Part shown: piece by piece, positions 15,873-24,708 of the stretch
Position numbering within the stretch: position 1 is the stretch's first letter
Layout: each line of letters starts with the position of its first letter
From: CAZYQW01 sp964649825
Lineage (GTDB): Bacteria; Planctomycetota; B15-G4; JADJEK01
Direction: 5' to 3'
Assembly: GCA_964649825.1 (NCBI GenBank)
Contig: CAZYQW010000106.1
Location: forward strand, 1 to 36,119
Length of the DNA stretch: 36,119 nucleotides
Notes under the pieces: generated by a model
Told to the model about the DNA's origin: nothing
Database searches by the model: none
What the model saw: the letters and a program-made list of their open reading frames with translations, nothing else
Made by a program: the position numbers and the translations under genes

Positions 15873-16862
15873 TTGCCTGACGTCGCCGCCGTCGCCGAAC
15901 GCATCGAGCACGAGAGCTCTTTCCTCCGCGACGTGGTCCACGAGGTGGAGGGCGTTATCGTCGGCCAGAAGGCGCTGCTCGACACCATGCTGATCGGACT
16001 GCTCGCGGACGGGCACGTGCTCGTCGAGGGCGTGCCCGGCCTCGCGAAGTCGCTCGCGGTCCAGTCGCTCGCGGCGGCGCTCGGGGGCGTCTTCCGGCGG
16101 ATCCAGTTCACGCCCGACCTGCTCCCTTCCGACCTGCTCGGCACCCAGGTGTACAACCCGAGAACGGGCGACTGGGCGGTGCGCGACGGCCCGATCTTCG
16201 CCAACTTCGTCCTCGCCGACGAGATCAACCGCGCGCCGGCCAAGGTGCAGGCGGCGCTGCTCGAGGCGATGGCCGAGCGCCAGGTGACGCTGGCCGGCCA
16301 CACGCGCCCGCTTCCCGCGCCGTTCCTCGTGCTCGCCACGCAGAACCCGATCGAGCACGAAGGGACGTACACGCTCCCCGAGGCGCAGGTCGACCGCTTC
16401 ATGCTGAAGGTGGTGGTCGGGTTTCCGAGCCGCGACGAGGAGAAGGAGATCGCGAGGCGGATGGCGAGAACGGCGTCGAAGCCGGAGGTTCGTGCGGTCG
16501 CGACGCCCGATCAGGTGCTCGCCGCGCGCGCCCTGCTCGATTCCGTCCACGTCGACGAGAAGATCCTGTCCTACGTCGTCGACGTGGTCTTCGCTACGCG
16601 CGAGCCGGCCGCGGCCGGGCTCGCGGAGCTCGCGCCCCTGATCCTGCACGGAGCCTCGCCGCGGGCGACGATCGGTCTCGTCCAGGCCGCGCGCGCCCGC
16701 GCGTTCCTCGACGGTCGCGGCTTCGTGACGCCGCACGACGTCAAGCGCGTCGGCATGGAGGTGCTCCGCCACCGTGTGATCACCACGTACGAGGCGGAGG
16801 CGGAGGGGGTCGGCTCGGTCGACGTGATCCAGAAGGTGTTCGATACCGTGGCGGTGCCGTAA
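15873..16862 (+). CDS. moxR: MoxR-family AAA+ ATPase
   Basis: 329 residues from TTG 15873, which has GGAG eight bases upstream. AAA+ features in order: Walker A GVPGLAKS (53-60), the MoxR-typical FTPDLLPSDLLG (79-90), Walker B VLADEINRAP (113-122), the sensor-1 region ATQNPIEHEGTY, and PEAQVDRFMLK. A C-terminal lid domain follows. MoxR ATPases are chaperone-like and act with von Willebrand A proteins encoded beside them. Here it is the first gene of an eight-gene operon, three bases before the DUF58 gene. It probably remodels or activates the VWA/Bat proteins at the membrane. Confidence 0.95.
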   Translation: MPDVAAVAERIEHESSFLRDVVHEVEGVIVGQKALLDTMLIGLLADGHVLVEGVPGLAKSLAVQSLAAALGGVFRRIQFTPDLLPSDLLGTQVYNPRTGDWAVRDGPIFANFVLADEINRAPAKVQAALLEAMAERQVTLAGHTRPLPAPFLVLATQNPIEHEGTYTLPEAQVDRFMLKVVVGFPSRDEEKEIARRMARTASKPEVRAVATPDQVLAARALLDSVHVDEKILSYVVDVVFATREPAAAGLAELAPLILHGASPRATIGLVQAARARAFLDGRGFVTPHDVKRVGMEVLRHRVITTYEAEAEGVGSVDVIQKVFDTVAVP

Positions 16863-16865
16863 TCG

Positions 16866-17780
16866 ATGGAGGACCGGGACGTCCCGCTCGCCGAACTCCT
16901 GTCCGAGGTGCGGCGCATCGAGGTGCAGAGCAAGCGGCTCGTGAACGGCCTGATGGCCGGGGCGTACCACTCCGTCTTCCGCGGCTCCGGGATCGAGTTC
17001 GACGAGCTGCGCGAGTACGTCGACGGAGACGATCCGCGGGCGGTCGACTGGGCGATGACGGCGCGGGTCGGCCGTCCGTTCGTGAAGACGTACGTCGAGG
17101 AACGCGAGCTCACGGTCCTGTTCCTGCTCGACGTCTCGGCGTCGATGGACGGCGGGTTCGGCGTCTGGTCGGCGCGGCAGACCGCCGCGCGCGTCTGCGC
17201 GTGCCTGGCGCTCGCCGCGGTGCGGAACGGGGACAAGGTCGGATCGATCGCGTTCTCCGCCGGCGTCGATCGCCACGTGCCGCCGAGGAAGGGGGTCGCT
17301 CACGCGTTGCGCGTGGTGCGGGACGCGCTCGCGCTCGGCGGCGGCGCGGGATCGCCCACCGGGACGTCCGACGCGCTCCGGTACGCGACGCGCGTCGTGC
17401 GCCGCCGGGCCATCGTCTTCGTCCTCTCCGACTTCCTCGACGTGGAGCTCGGCGACGCGCTCTCCCGCTGCGCGCGGCGCCACGACGTGATCGCGGTGCG
17501 GATCCTTCTGCCCGAGCTCGCGGATCCGGGCGAGCGGATCACGCGAGTCAGGGATCCGGAGGGGGGCGGAGTCACGACGGTCGACTGGACGAGCCGGGCG
17601 GTGCGGGAGGCGTACTCGGAGCGCGTTCGCGCGTGGCGCCGGCGGACGGACGACGAGCTTCGCCGCGCCGGCGTGGATTGGATCGACGTGCCGGTGCCGC
17701 GCACGCGCGAGAGCGGAGCGGTGGTGCGACCGATCCTCGACTTCTTTCGGGTGCGCGAGCGCCGGAGAACGAAGGGATGA
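16866..17780 (+). CDS. DUF58 protein with VWA-like fold
   Basis: 304 residues from ATG 16866. The DUF58 signature GIEFDELREYVDGDDPRAVD is at ~42-61, followed by DWAMTAR and then a VWA-like strand FLLDVSASM carrying a MIDAS-type D-x-S-x-S (Asp89, Ser91, Ser93). No membrane helix is seen, so it is probably cytoplasmic. DUF58 proteins are the standard partners of MoxR ATPases. It follows moxR by three bases, and its TGA overlaps the next ATG (ATGA at 17777-17780). Confidence 0.93.
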   Translation: MEDRDVPLAELLSEVRRIEVQSKRLVNGLMAGAYHSVFRGSGIEFDELREYVDGDDPRAVDWAMTARVGRPFVKTYVEERELTVLFLLDVSASMDGGFGVWSARQTAARVCACLALAAVRNGDKVGSIAFSAGVDRHVPPRKGVAHALRVVRDALALGGGAGSPTGTSDALRYATRVVRRRAIVFVLSDFLDVELGDALSRCARRHDVIAVRILLPELADPGERITRVRDPEGGGVTTVDWTSRAVREAYSERVRAWRRRTDDELRRAGVDWIDVPVPRTRESGAVVRPILDFFRVRERRRTKG

Positions 17781-18733
17781 GCGGAGGGCTTCGCGCGGCG
17801 GCGATGGCCCTCGCGGCGCTCGTCGCCGCGACGCAGGGCCGCTTGCGTGCCGGGGGCGTCACGCCGGACGCGCACGCGTCGATCCGGGTCGAGGCCGGCG
17901 CGACGGAGGTCGAGCTCGGGCGCGCGTTTCCCGTCACCGTGACGAGGACGTGGAGCAGCGCCGGGTCCGTCGACGACTGGGACGCGGCCGCCCTCGCGCC
18001 GCTCGACGTACGGCTCGTCGATGCCTCGCGGCGCGAGGACGGCGACCGCGTCGTCGAGGTGCACCGTTACGTGGCCCGCGCGTTCTCGCTCGTCGACGTG
18101 ATCGTCGAGCCGCCGCCGTTCACGGTGACGACGGGCGGAGCGGAGGCGACTACGGTGGTCGGCCCACCGCTCACGATCCGCGTGCGAACGATGCTCGACC
18201 CGGCCGAGCCGGGTGCGCCCGAGCTTCCATCGAAGCTGCTCGCCGAGCCGTTCTCGTGGGCGGTCTTCGCGAGAAGGTCGGCGGCGGGGCTGCTCCTCGT
18301 CCTGGTCATTGGTGCGATCGTGTGGCGCGGACTCGAGCGCCGGCGGCCGGCGGCACCGGTCGTCTCCGCGCGGGAGCGGGCGCTCGCGCGGCTTCGCGAA
18401 CTGCGGGAACGGACGATCGACAGCGCCGCGGAGGTCGAGGCGTTCTACGTCGAGGCGGCGGCGCTCGTGCGCGAGTACCTGCGGGACGAGCTCGCGCTGA
18501 CTGCGCCGTCCTGGACCACGGAGCAGATCGTCGCGTCGGGTGCGACGATGGACGGGCTCGGCGACGCGCGCCGCGGGCTTGCCGAGATCCTGACCGGCTG
18601 CGATCAGGTCAAGTTCGCGGACCGCCACGCGTCCGACGGCGAACGCGCGGAGCTGGCCGGCGCCATCGAGGCGTTCGTCGGGGCCACCGCGTCCGTCGCG
18701 TCCGTCGTGGACGAGGAGCGGCCGGCGACGTGA
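17777..18733 (+). CDS. DUF4381-like membrane protein of the Bat operon
   Basis: 318 residues from ATG 17777. A signal peptide or anchor covers ~1-25. A beta-rich outer segment (~35-150) contains FPVTVTRTW. One membrane helix (AAGLLLVLVIGAIVW, ~172-190) leads to a cytoplasmic helical domain with FYVEAAALVREYLRDEL and CDQVKFADRHASD, the pattern of DUF4381 proteins found in MoxR/Bat loci. The beta segment with a C-terminal helix also recalls a short BatD. It overlaps its neighbours at both ends (ATGA, GTGA). It probably bridges the MoxR side in the cytoplasm and the exported BatD side. Confidence 0.75.
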   Translation: MSGGLRAAAMALAALVAATQGRLRAGGVTPDAHASIRVEAGATEVELGRAFPVTVTRTWSSAGSVDDWDAAALAPLDVRLVDASRREDGDRVVEVHRYVARAFSLVDVIVEPPPFTVTTGGAEATTVVGPPLTIRVRTMLDPAEPGAPELPSKLLAEPFSWAVFARRSAAGLLLVLVIGAIVWRGLERRRPAAPVVSARERALARLRELRERTIDSAAEVEAFYVEAAALVREYLRDELALTAPSWTTEQIVASGATMDGLGDARRGLAEILTGCDQVKFADRHASDGERAELAGAIEAFVGATASVASVVDEERPAT

Positions 18734-19734
18734 ACCCGCACCTCGACGTCTTCGGCGCCGTCGTGGGAGGGCTGGGGTTCTCCTCGCCGGCGCTGCTCCT
18801 GCTCGTCCTGCTCGTCCCGGTCGCGCTGCTCGCGCGCGCTCGTCGCCGTGCGCCGGCGGTGGTGTTCGCTCCTCCGGTCCGCGGATTGCCGGGGTCGCCG
18901 CGAACTCGGCTCCGCGCGGTGCTCGCCGCGGTCGAGTTCCTGGGGCTCGTCCTGCTCGTGGTGGCGCTCGCGCGCCCGATCGATCGCGTGCGGCTGCCGC
19001 TCGAGGTCGAGGGGATCGACATCATCCTCTGCATGGACGTGTCGTCGTCGATGGCGTCGACCGACATGGATCCGAACCGGTCGCGCCTCGAGATTGCCAA
19101 GGAGGCGGCGGAGCGCTTCGTCGCGGGGCGGGACAGCGACCGCGTCGGGCTGATCTCGTTCGCGGGCTTCCCCGACGTGCTCTGCCCGCTGACCCTCGAC
19201 CATCGCGCCGTCGCGGAGCTCCTCGCCGGCCTCGAGCTCGTCGAGGAGGATGGGCCGGAGGACCTGACCGGGATCGGCACCGCGCTCGCGAAGGCGGCGC
19301 AGGCGCTGCGCGCGAGCGACGCCGCGTCGAAGGTCGTCGTCCTGCTCACCGACGGCGAGGAGAACGTGGCGCGGGCGGACACCCCGGACGAGATCGGACC
19401 GCTCTCCGCGGCGAGGCTCTGTCGCGAGTTCGACGTCCGCGTCTCCACGATCGTGGCCGGCGTCGGCCGCCCCGGCCCCGGCGGCGCGTGGCTGCCGCTC
19501 GACCGCACGCAGGTGAAGGCGGTCGCCGAGTCGACGGGCGGCGGGTTCTACGAGGCGACGGACGCCGCCGCGATGGCGAGCGTCTACGCCACGATCGACG
19601 CCATGGAGCGGGCGCGGTTCGCGGACCCTCGTTACGAGGTCGAGGAGCGCTTCCTCCCGATCTTGATCGCGGGGCTCGCGCTGCTGTTGTCGAGCCGGCT
19701 GCTGCGGGCGACGCGGCTCGAGGTGTGGCCGTGA
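18730..19734 (+). CDS. batA: BatA-like von Willebrand A membrane protein
   Basis: 334 residues from GTG 18730, overlapping the previous stop. Two N-terminal membrane helices (~19-36 and ~66-82), then a VWA domain with a complete MIDAS: DVSSSM (Asp103, Ser105, Ser107), Thr180 in DLTGIGTAL, and Asp208 in LLTDGEEN. A C-terminal helix (FLPILIAGLALLLSSRLL) returns to the membrane. This is the BatA architecture, in which a metal-dependent adhesion domain outside the membrane is held between transmembrane helices. Bat proteins were linked to aerotolerance in Bacteroides, but their biochemical role is unresolved. Assignment to BatA rather than BatB follows gene order and complete MIDAS. Confidence 0.9.
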   Translation: MNPHLDVFGAVVGGLGFSSPALLLLVLLVPVALLARARRRAPAVVFAPPVRGLPGSPRTRLRAVLAAVEFLGLVLLVVALARPIDRVRLPLEVEGIDIILCMDVSSSMASTDMDPNRSRLEIAKEAAERFVAGRDSDRVGLISFAGFPDVLCPLTLDHRAVAELLAGLELVEEDGPEDLTGIGTALAKAAQALRASDAASKVVVLLTDGEENVARADTPDEIGPLSAARLCREFDVRVSTIVAGVGRPGPGGAWLPLDRTQVKAVAESTGGGFYEATDAAAMASVYATIDAMERARFADPRYEVEERFLPILIAGLALLLSSRLLRATRLEVWP

Positions 19735-20753
19735 CGGCCGGCGGCGGGGTCGGATTCCTGTGGTGGGACGCGTGGCCGGTTCTCTTGGCCGCGCCGGCCG
19801 TCTGGCTCGTCGCGACGCAGCGCGACCGGACCCGCGGTCGCCGGTTGGCGGAGTGGATCGGCCCGCGCGTGGCCGAGCTGGCCGGCGAGCTCGATCCGAT
19901 CCGCCGCCGGACGCGGCGCGCACTCTTCGCCGCCGGCCTCGGGCTGGCGTCGATCGCCCTCCTGCAGCCGACGTGGGGCGAGCGTACGTCGAGGGCCGAG
20001 CCGCGCGCGACGGACATCGTCGTCTGCCTCGACGTCTCCCGCTCGATGCTCGCGCGCGACGTCTCGCCGACGCGGCTCGAGCGCGCGCGGGCCGAGATCC
20101 GCACGCTCGCGGGGCACGTGCGCGGCGACCGCCTCGCGCTCGTCGCGTTCGCGGGCGAGGCGCGCCGCATGGTCCCGTTGACGAGCGACGCCGCGACGTT
20201 CGCCGAGCTTGTGCAGCTCGCCGACCCGCTCGCCGTGTCGCGCGGCGGAACCGACCTCGGCGCCGCGATCGCGGTTGCGGCGGACGCCCTGCCGGAGCCG
20301 GGCGGGCGGCGAGGGTTCGTCATCCTCGTTACCGACGGCGAGGACCTCGAGGAGCGCGGGCGGGCCGCGGCGCTGGCGGCGGCCGCACGCGGGGTGACGG
20401 TGCACTGCGCCGGCATCGGTTCGGTGCGCGGGGCGAAGATTCCCCTGGAGGAGCAAAGCGGCGCGCGCTTCCTCCGCGATCGGGACGGCCACGACGTCGT
20501 GTCCGCGATGGATCCGGACAGCCTCGCCCGCATCGCGGCGGCGACGGGGGGCGCGTTCGTCGACGGCGGCGCCGGCGAGGGCGTGCTCCGCGACCTGTAT
20601 GACGACCACGTCCTCTTCGCGGCGCCGGGCGCGCCGGTCGCGGCGGACGCGAGCCGCGCGGGCGGGCGCGAGAACCGCTTCCAGTGGCCGCTCGTCCTCG
20701 GCTTCCTGCTGTTGGTGATCGAGCTCGGCACCAGCGATCGGAGGCGGCGATGA
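19731..20753 (+). CDS. batB: BatB-like von Willebrand A membrane protein
   Basis: 340 residues from GTG 19731 (GTGA overlap with batA). Two N-terminal hydrophobic segments (~13-28 and ~64-79), then a VWA domain with MIDAS DVSRSM (Asp101, Ser103, Ser105), GGTDLGAAI with Thr174, and LVTDGEDL with Asp202. A C-terminal helix (WPLVLGFLLLVIEL) follows. It is a paralogue of the preceding gene in the same arrangement, as in classical batAB pairs. BatA and BatB are thought to form a membrane complex. Its TGA overlaps the ATG of batC. Confidence 0.9.
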   Translation: MTAGGGVGFLWWDAWPVLLAAPAVWLVATQRDRTRGRRLAEWIGPRVAELAGELDPIRRRTRRALFAAGLGLASIALLQPTWGERTSRAEPRATDIVVCLDVSRSMLARDVSPTRLERARAEIRTLAGHVRGDRLALVAFAGEARRMVPLTSDAATFAELVQLADPLAVSRGGTDLGAAIAVAADALPEPGGRRGFVILVTDGEDLEERGRAAALAAAARGVTVHCAGIGSVRGAKIPLEEQSGARFLRDRDGHDVVSAMDPDSLARIAAATGGAFVDGGAGEGVLRDLYDDHVLFAAPGAPVAADASRAGGRENRFQWPLVLGFLLLVIELGTSDRRRR

Positions 20754-21481
20754 AGCTCCTGCTCGCCGGAGTGGCGGCCGGGCTCGCGTGGATCGGGGTC
20801 GAGGGCGCGTTCGACGCCGGTTCCCGCGCGTACCGGGACGGCCGGTTCGACGACGCGTGGCGCGCCTTCGCGGCGGTGGACCGCGAGCGCGGCGACGACG
20901 CCCCGCCCGAACTGCTCGTCGACCTCGCGCTCGCCGCGCTCGGCGCCGGCGCCCTCGACGCGGCGGAGATCGCGGCGGAGAAGGCGGCCGTGCGCGGTGG
21001 CGGCGAGCTCTACGCGTTCCGCGACTTCGTTCTCGGCAACGCCGCGTTCGTCCGCGCGGAGCGGGCGGAGGCCCAGGCGGGTGGTCCGGAGGCCGAGCCG
21101 TTCGCGTTCGACGTCGCGATCGCCTACGCGCGCGCGGCGGCCGACGCGTGGGCCGCCGCCGCCGCGCGCGGCGCAGACTGGCCGGCCGCCCGGCGCAACG
21201 TCGAGCGCTCCCTGCGGAAGATCGACGAGCTCACGGAGCGACGCAGCGAGGCGGAGAAGCGCCAGCAAGAGAGGAAGAAAGACCCGAAGGAGGAGCCCGA
21301 GCCCGTGCCGCCGAAGGACGACGAGCCGGAGATCGCCCCGCCGACCGTCGCGCCCGAGCTGGACGGGCCGGAACTCGTGGAGCGGCTCCTCGATCGACTG
21401 GCCGCGAAGGAGCGCGAGAAGCACGAGGTGCGGCAGGCGAACCGGCGGGCGCGGAGCGCGGACGTGGAGCGGGACTGGTGA
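20750..21481 (+). CDS. batC: BatC-like TPR protein
   Basis: 243 residues from ATG 20750 (ATGA overlap with batB). A signal peptide of ~20 residues is followed by a TPR unit (AYRDGRFDDAWRAFAAVDRE, ~27-46) and further Ala-rich helices to ~165. It then has a highly charged Lys/Glu/Pro segment and a short C-terminal helix with ELVERLLDRLAAKERE. The position between batB and batD, the TPR content and the charged tail fit BatC. It would be a periplasmic adaptor of the Bat complex. The charged part is low-complexity and probably disordered. Confidence 0.78.
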   Translation: MKLLLAGVAAGLAWIGVEGAFDAGSRAYRDGRFDDAWRAFAAVDRERGDDAPPELLVDLALAALGAGALDAAEIAAEKAAVRGGGELYAFRDFVLGNAAFVRAERAEAQAGGPEAEPFAFDVAIAYARAAADAWAAAAARGADWPAARRNVERSLRKIDELTERRSEAEKRQQERKKDPKEEPEPVPPKDDEPEIAPPTVAPELDGPELVERLLDRLAAKEREKHEVRQANRRARSADVERDW

Positions 21482-23301
21482 TGGGGGTGCCGGGTGTGCA
21501 GATCGCGTCCGGCTGGATCGTCGTCGCGGCGACCACGGCGGCCGCGGCGGCGTCGGTCGAGCTGCTCGGCCCGGCTCCGCCGATCGTGCGGCTCGGCGAG
21601 CCCGCGATCCTCACGGTGCTGGTCGAGGGTCCGATGAGCGACGTCGAGGTCGGTCCGCTGCCCGCGGTCGATGGCCTCGGGATCACGACCCGTGCGGCGA
21701 CGACGCGCCGCCATCAGACGATCGTCGACGGCCATGTGGTCGAGCGTGAGCTCACGTCGGTCCAACTCGAGCTGCTGCCGGTGCGTGCCGGGACGCTCGA
21801 CGTGCCGCCGCTGCCGGTGAAGGTCGGAGGCGCGGCGCACCGCACCCGACGCGCCGTCCTCGAGGCGCGCGCGAACGGCATCGTGACGTCCGGTGGACCC
21901 GACGCGACCCGCGCGTTCGTCGAGGTGGAGGGCCCGTCGAGACCGGTCTTCCTTCGCGAGCGATTCCTCGTGCGCGTCCGCTTCGGACTCGAGGCGCGCT
22001 TCGCGACCGAGAACCTCCTGCCGCTGTTCCGCCGCCCATTGGACCTGCCGGTCCAGGTGGTGGCGGAGGGGCTGGACGCGATCGCCGGTGCGGCCCGGCT
22101 CGCGGCGCCGACGCTCGGCGTGGCGGGCGCCGGCGCGCGGGGCCGCGCGCTGGCGCTCGGCGACGGCGAAGCGCGCGCGACGCGCGTGGAGGACCGGGTC
22201 ATCGACGGCCGGCGCTTCGACGTGTACGAGCTCGAGCGCGCGTTCGTGCCGGAACGCTCCGGCGACGTCGAGATCCCGGTGCCGGCCCTCCGCTTCGCGT
22301 TGGCGACGCGCTTCGACGACGACCTGTTCACGGGTCGGATCCCCCTCGATCGGCGCGAGATGGTCGTCGTCGGCCGGCCGGCGGTCGTCTCGGTCACGCC
22401 CCTGCCGGAGGCCGGTCGGCCGATCGGGTTTCGCGGCGCGGTCGGCCGGTTCTCCATCGCCGCCCACGTCGAAGGCACGACCCGGGTCCGGGCCGGCGAG
22501 GCGGTTCGGCTCGTGGTGCGGATCGTGGGGGACGGAGCCGTCGACGGATTCGTCGTGCCGGCGCCGTCGGAGGCGGACGGATTCCATCCGCTCGGCGTGA
22601 TCGAGGAGAGCGACGGGATCGCTCGCACGATCACGTACGATCTGGCGCCGCTTCACGACGGCGTCGATCGCCTCCCGCCGATCCGGCTGGCGTACTTCGA
22701 CCCGACTCCGCCGGGTGCCTATCGCACCATCGCCGCGGCTGCGATCCCGCTCGACGTCTTTCCCGCCGAAGCGGCCGCGGTACACGGCGGAGGCGACGCG
22801 CGCGCGTCCTCGAAGCGCCAACGACGAGTCGAGATCGACGACCTGCAGCCGGTGACGCGGGCGCGCGCGTTCGGTCGCCCGCTCTCGCCGGCGGGCGTCG
22901 CCCTCGTGCTCCTGCTGCCGTGGATCGCGGCCGCAGCGTGGCTTGCGTGGTGCCGCGTGCGCGGGCGCGTCCGCCGGGCGGCCAGCGCACGGCGCGTACG
23001 CGCGGCGGTCGCGGCGTGCCGCACCGGCGCCGACCTCGCCGACCCGCGGCTGGGCGCGTCGCTCGCGGAGCTGGTCGCGGCCTGTCTCGAGGAACCGGTG
23101 CCGGCCGTCGTCGACCCCGAGCTCGCGTCGCGACTCGAGCGGGCCGGTCTCCCGTTGGCGGCCGCGCGGCGCGCGGCGGCGCGACTCGAGGCCTGGATCG
23201 GGGCGGAATACGGCGGCCCGACGCCCCGCGGCCGCGATGAGGACCGCGCGGTGATCCACGCGCTCGAGGCCACGTTCGGAACGACGGGAGGCCGGCCATG
23301 A
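21481..23301 (+). CDS. batD: BatD-like periplasmic protein (oxygen-tolerance family)
   Basis: 606 residues from ATG 21481, whose first base is the last of the previous TGA. Signal peptide (WIVVAATTAAAAASVELLGP), then a long beta-rich exported region with BatD hallmarks: a start motif VRLGEPAILTVLVEG, a PVFLRERFLVRVRF strand pair near residue 160, a YELERAFVPERSGDVEIP strand and an AHVEGTTRVRAGEAVRLVV repeat. A membrane helix at ~470-487 (VALVLLLPWIAAAAWLAW) precedes a helical cytoplasmic tail of ~115 residues. BatD is the largest exported Bat component, and the length and topology fit. It overlaps batE by four bases. Confidence 0.88.
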   Translation: MGVPGVQIASGWIVVAATTAAAAASVELLGPAPPIVRLGEPAILTVLVEGPMSDVEVGPLPAVDGLGITTRAATTRRHQTIVDGHVVERELTSVQLELLPVRAGTLDVPPLPVKVGGAAHRTRRAVLEARANGIVTSGGPDATRAFVEVEGPSRPVFLRERFLVRVRFGLEARFATENLLPLFRRPLDLPVQVVAEGLDAIAGAARLAAPTLGVAGAGARGRALALGDGEARATRVEDRVIDGRRFDVYELERAFVPERSGDVEIPVPALRFALATRFDDDLFTGRIPLDRREMVVVGRPAVVSVTPLPEAGRPIGFRGAVGRFSIAAHVEGTTRVRAGEAVRLVVRIVGDGAVDGFVVPAPSEADGFHPLGVIEESDGIARTITYDLAPLHDGVDRLPPIRLAYFDPTPPGAYRTIAAAAIPLDVFPAEAAAVHGGGDARASSKRQRRVEIDDLQPVTRARAFGRPLSPAGVALVLLLPWIAAAAWLAWCRVRGRVRRAASARRVRAAVAACRTGADLADPRLGASLAELVAACLEEPVPAVVDPELASRLERAGLPLAAARRAAARLEAWIGAEYGGPTPRGRDEDRAVIHALEATFGTTGGRP

Positions 23302-24059
23302 TCGGCCTGCTGCTCGCGGCGTGGCTCGCTTTCCTCGGGCCGGAGGGCCTCGAAGGCGCGCCAGGTCCGGACGGCTCGGCGGGCACGGGAGGCGCGGCGC
23401 GGGCGTACGCGGAAGGGCGGTTCGATGATGCGTATGCGGCGTTCGAGGCGCTCCTCGATTCCCCGGACGTCGATCCCGCCGCGGTCCTCTACAACCTCGG
23501 CAACTGCGCGTACCGCGCGCGGCGGTACGTGGACGCGATCGTGCTCTACCGGCGGTCGCTCCTGCGACGACCGTACGACGCGGCGACGACGCACAACGTC
23601 GCGCAGGCCGAGCGCCGGCTCGGAATCGCTCCCCCGCCCGCGCACGGACTCGTCGCCGTGGCCGGCGCGTGGATCGAGCGCCGCCCGCGGGGAACGCTCC
23701 TCCTGTCGCTCGTCGCGATCGAGGCGGTGGGGTTGGCGTTGCTCGTCGGCCCACGTCCCGGTCGAACCCGCCGCGGCGCGGCGGCGTTGCTCCTCCTGAT
23801 CGGCGTCGCGGGCGGCGCGTGGCTGATCCGCGCGGTCGCGTCGCCACCGCCGCGCTCCGCGGTCGTAATCGCGGAATTGGTCGCGATCCGTCCCGAGCCG
23901 CACCGCTCGCTCCCCGTGCGACTCGAGCTTGCGGCGGGCGAGACGGTGACGGTCGAGGGGGCGTCCGACCGCTGGCTGCGCGTGACGCATCCGCGCGGCG
24001 GCGGATGGGTGGAGCCGTCCGGGCTGGTTCTCGTCGACGAAGATCGGCGTAGACGCTGA
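23298..24059 (+). CDS. batE: BatE-like TPR/SH3 membrane protein
   Basis: 253 residues from ATG 23298 (ATGA overlap with batD). N-terminal signal segment, two TPR units (~34-100, including AYAEGRFDDAYAAFEALL and LYNLGNCAYRARRYVDAIVL), two membrane helices (~133-150 and ~158-175) and a C-terminal bacterial SH3-like domain (ETVTVEGASDRWLRV, GGGWVEPSGLVLV). This is the standard BatE layout. It is the last gene of the operon; the next gene lies over 300 bases away on the other strand. Confidence 0.88.
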   Translation: MIGLLLAAWLAFLGPEGLEGAPGPDGSAGTGGAARAYAEGRFDDAYAAFEALLDSPDVDPAAVLYNLGNCAYRARRYVDAIVLYRRSLLRRPYDAATTHNVAQAERRLGIAPPPAHGLVAVAGAWIERRPRGTLLLSLVAIEAVGLALLVGPRPGRTRRGAAALLLLIGVAGGAWLIRAVASPPPRSAVVIAELVAIRPEPHRSLPVRLELAAGETVTVEGASDRWLRVTHPRGGGWVEPSGLVLVDEDRRRR

Positions 24060-24380
24060 ACCGTGATGGGCCGACCGATGACGTCGAGCCGCCCTCCAAT
24101 CGACAAACCGAACCTCAGGAATCGACAAAGACAAAGGGAGCCCGGCTGGAGCAGCCCTGGATCCCCGCGCGCATCTGCCGCGCGACCGGCGGTCACCCGC
24201 GAAATCCACGAGCCGCCGCTTCGATGTCGGATCTGCGGCGGCGGCGAGGTCGACATCGTGGCCGGAGACAAGCTCGAGATCGAGTCCGTGGTCATCGGTC
24301 AGCCGGATGGCATCCGGACGGCGGAAGCCACCCGCCCGTGCGACGCGCGTCCGGTCTCGATCGCGCGTCGCCGGTACGAG
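24060..24380. other. Intergenic region with gene debris
   Basis: 321 bases between the convergent bat operon and a minus-strand gene. Apart from the HypA-like remnant at 24201-24300, no complete gene or clear terminator was found. Confidence 0.5.
24201..24300 (+). pseudogene. Remnant of HypA C-terminal zinc-ribbon
   Basis: One frame reads EIHEPPLRCRICGGGEVDIV, then AGDKLEIESVVIG. This is the C-terminal end of HypA, the nickel metallochaperone for hydrogenase and urease, with the second zinc-binding C-x-x-C and the terminal ELEIESIEV-like strand. The N-terminal nickel-binding part and first Cys pair are missing, and the natural stop is lost because the frame stays open to 24818. No hydrogenase gene is nearby. 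It is interpreted as a leftover of a deleted gene. Confidence 0.5.
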
Positions 24381-24674
24381 TCAGCTCCTCTTCAACGCGC
24401 GCAGGAGCTCCCCCTTCTTCATCGTGCTGCGTCCCTTGATGTCGCGCTTCGCGGCGAGGTTGTACAGCTCCTGCTTGGAGCGCTCCTCGAGCGGACGGTT
24501 GGGATTGCCCGTCCCCTGAGAGGTCTTGTTCGGAGTCCGCCCCTCCTCCCGGCGACGCTTGTTCACGGTTCGGGCGGCGACTTCCTTGGCTCGTCGGGTC
24601 GAACGTCCACGCTTGGTCTGGCTCTTCTTGATCTTCTCGTACTGGCGTTCGTCCTTCGCGCTCCAGCCCGGCAT
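24381..24674 (-). CDS. Small basic protein with Rho N-terminal-like domain
   Basis: 97 residues from ATG 24674, with GGAG seven bases upstream. The N-terminal ~45 residues are very basic (KKSQTKRGRSTRRAKEVAAR). The C-terminal ~40 residues (LEERSKQELYNLAAKRDIKG, then MKKGELLRALK) match the Rho_N/SAP-like helix-extended-helix used for nucleic-acid binding. Highly similar proteins, often labelled plasmid stabilisation protein or Rho-termination-factor-N-terminal protein, occur in many high-GC bacteria; that label is not proven for function. Binding to DNA or RNA is likely. It lies 34 bases downstream of the beta-helix gene on the same strand and may be co-transcribed. Confidence 0.8.
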   Translation of the reverse strand: MPGWSAKDERQYEKIKKSQTKRGRSTRRAKEVAARTVNKRRREEGRTPNKTSQGTGNPNRPLEERSKQELYNLAAKRDIKGRSTMKKGELLRALKRS

Positions 24675-24708
24675 GGCTTGTCTCCGTCAGCGAGGTTCGG
24701 GGGCCGGG

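Noticed and set aside
21124..24099. A 991-codon minus-strand open frame across batC-batE
   Set aside because: Arg-rich, low-complexity shadow of the Bat genes, whose domains and overlapping starts are clear on the plus strand.
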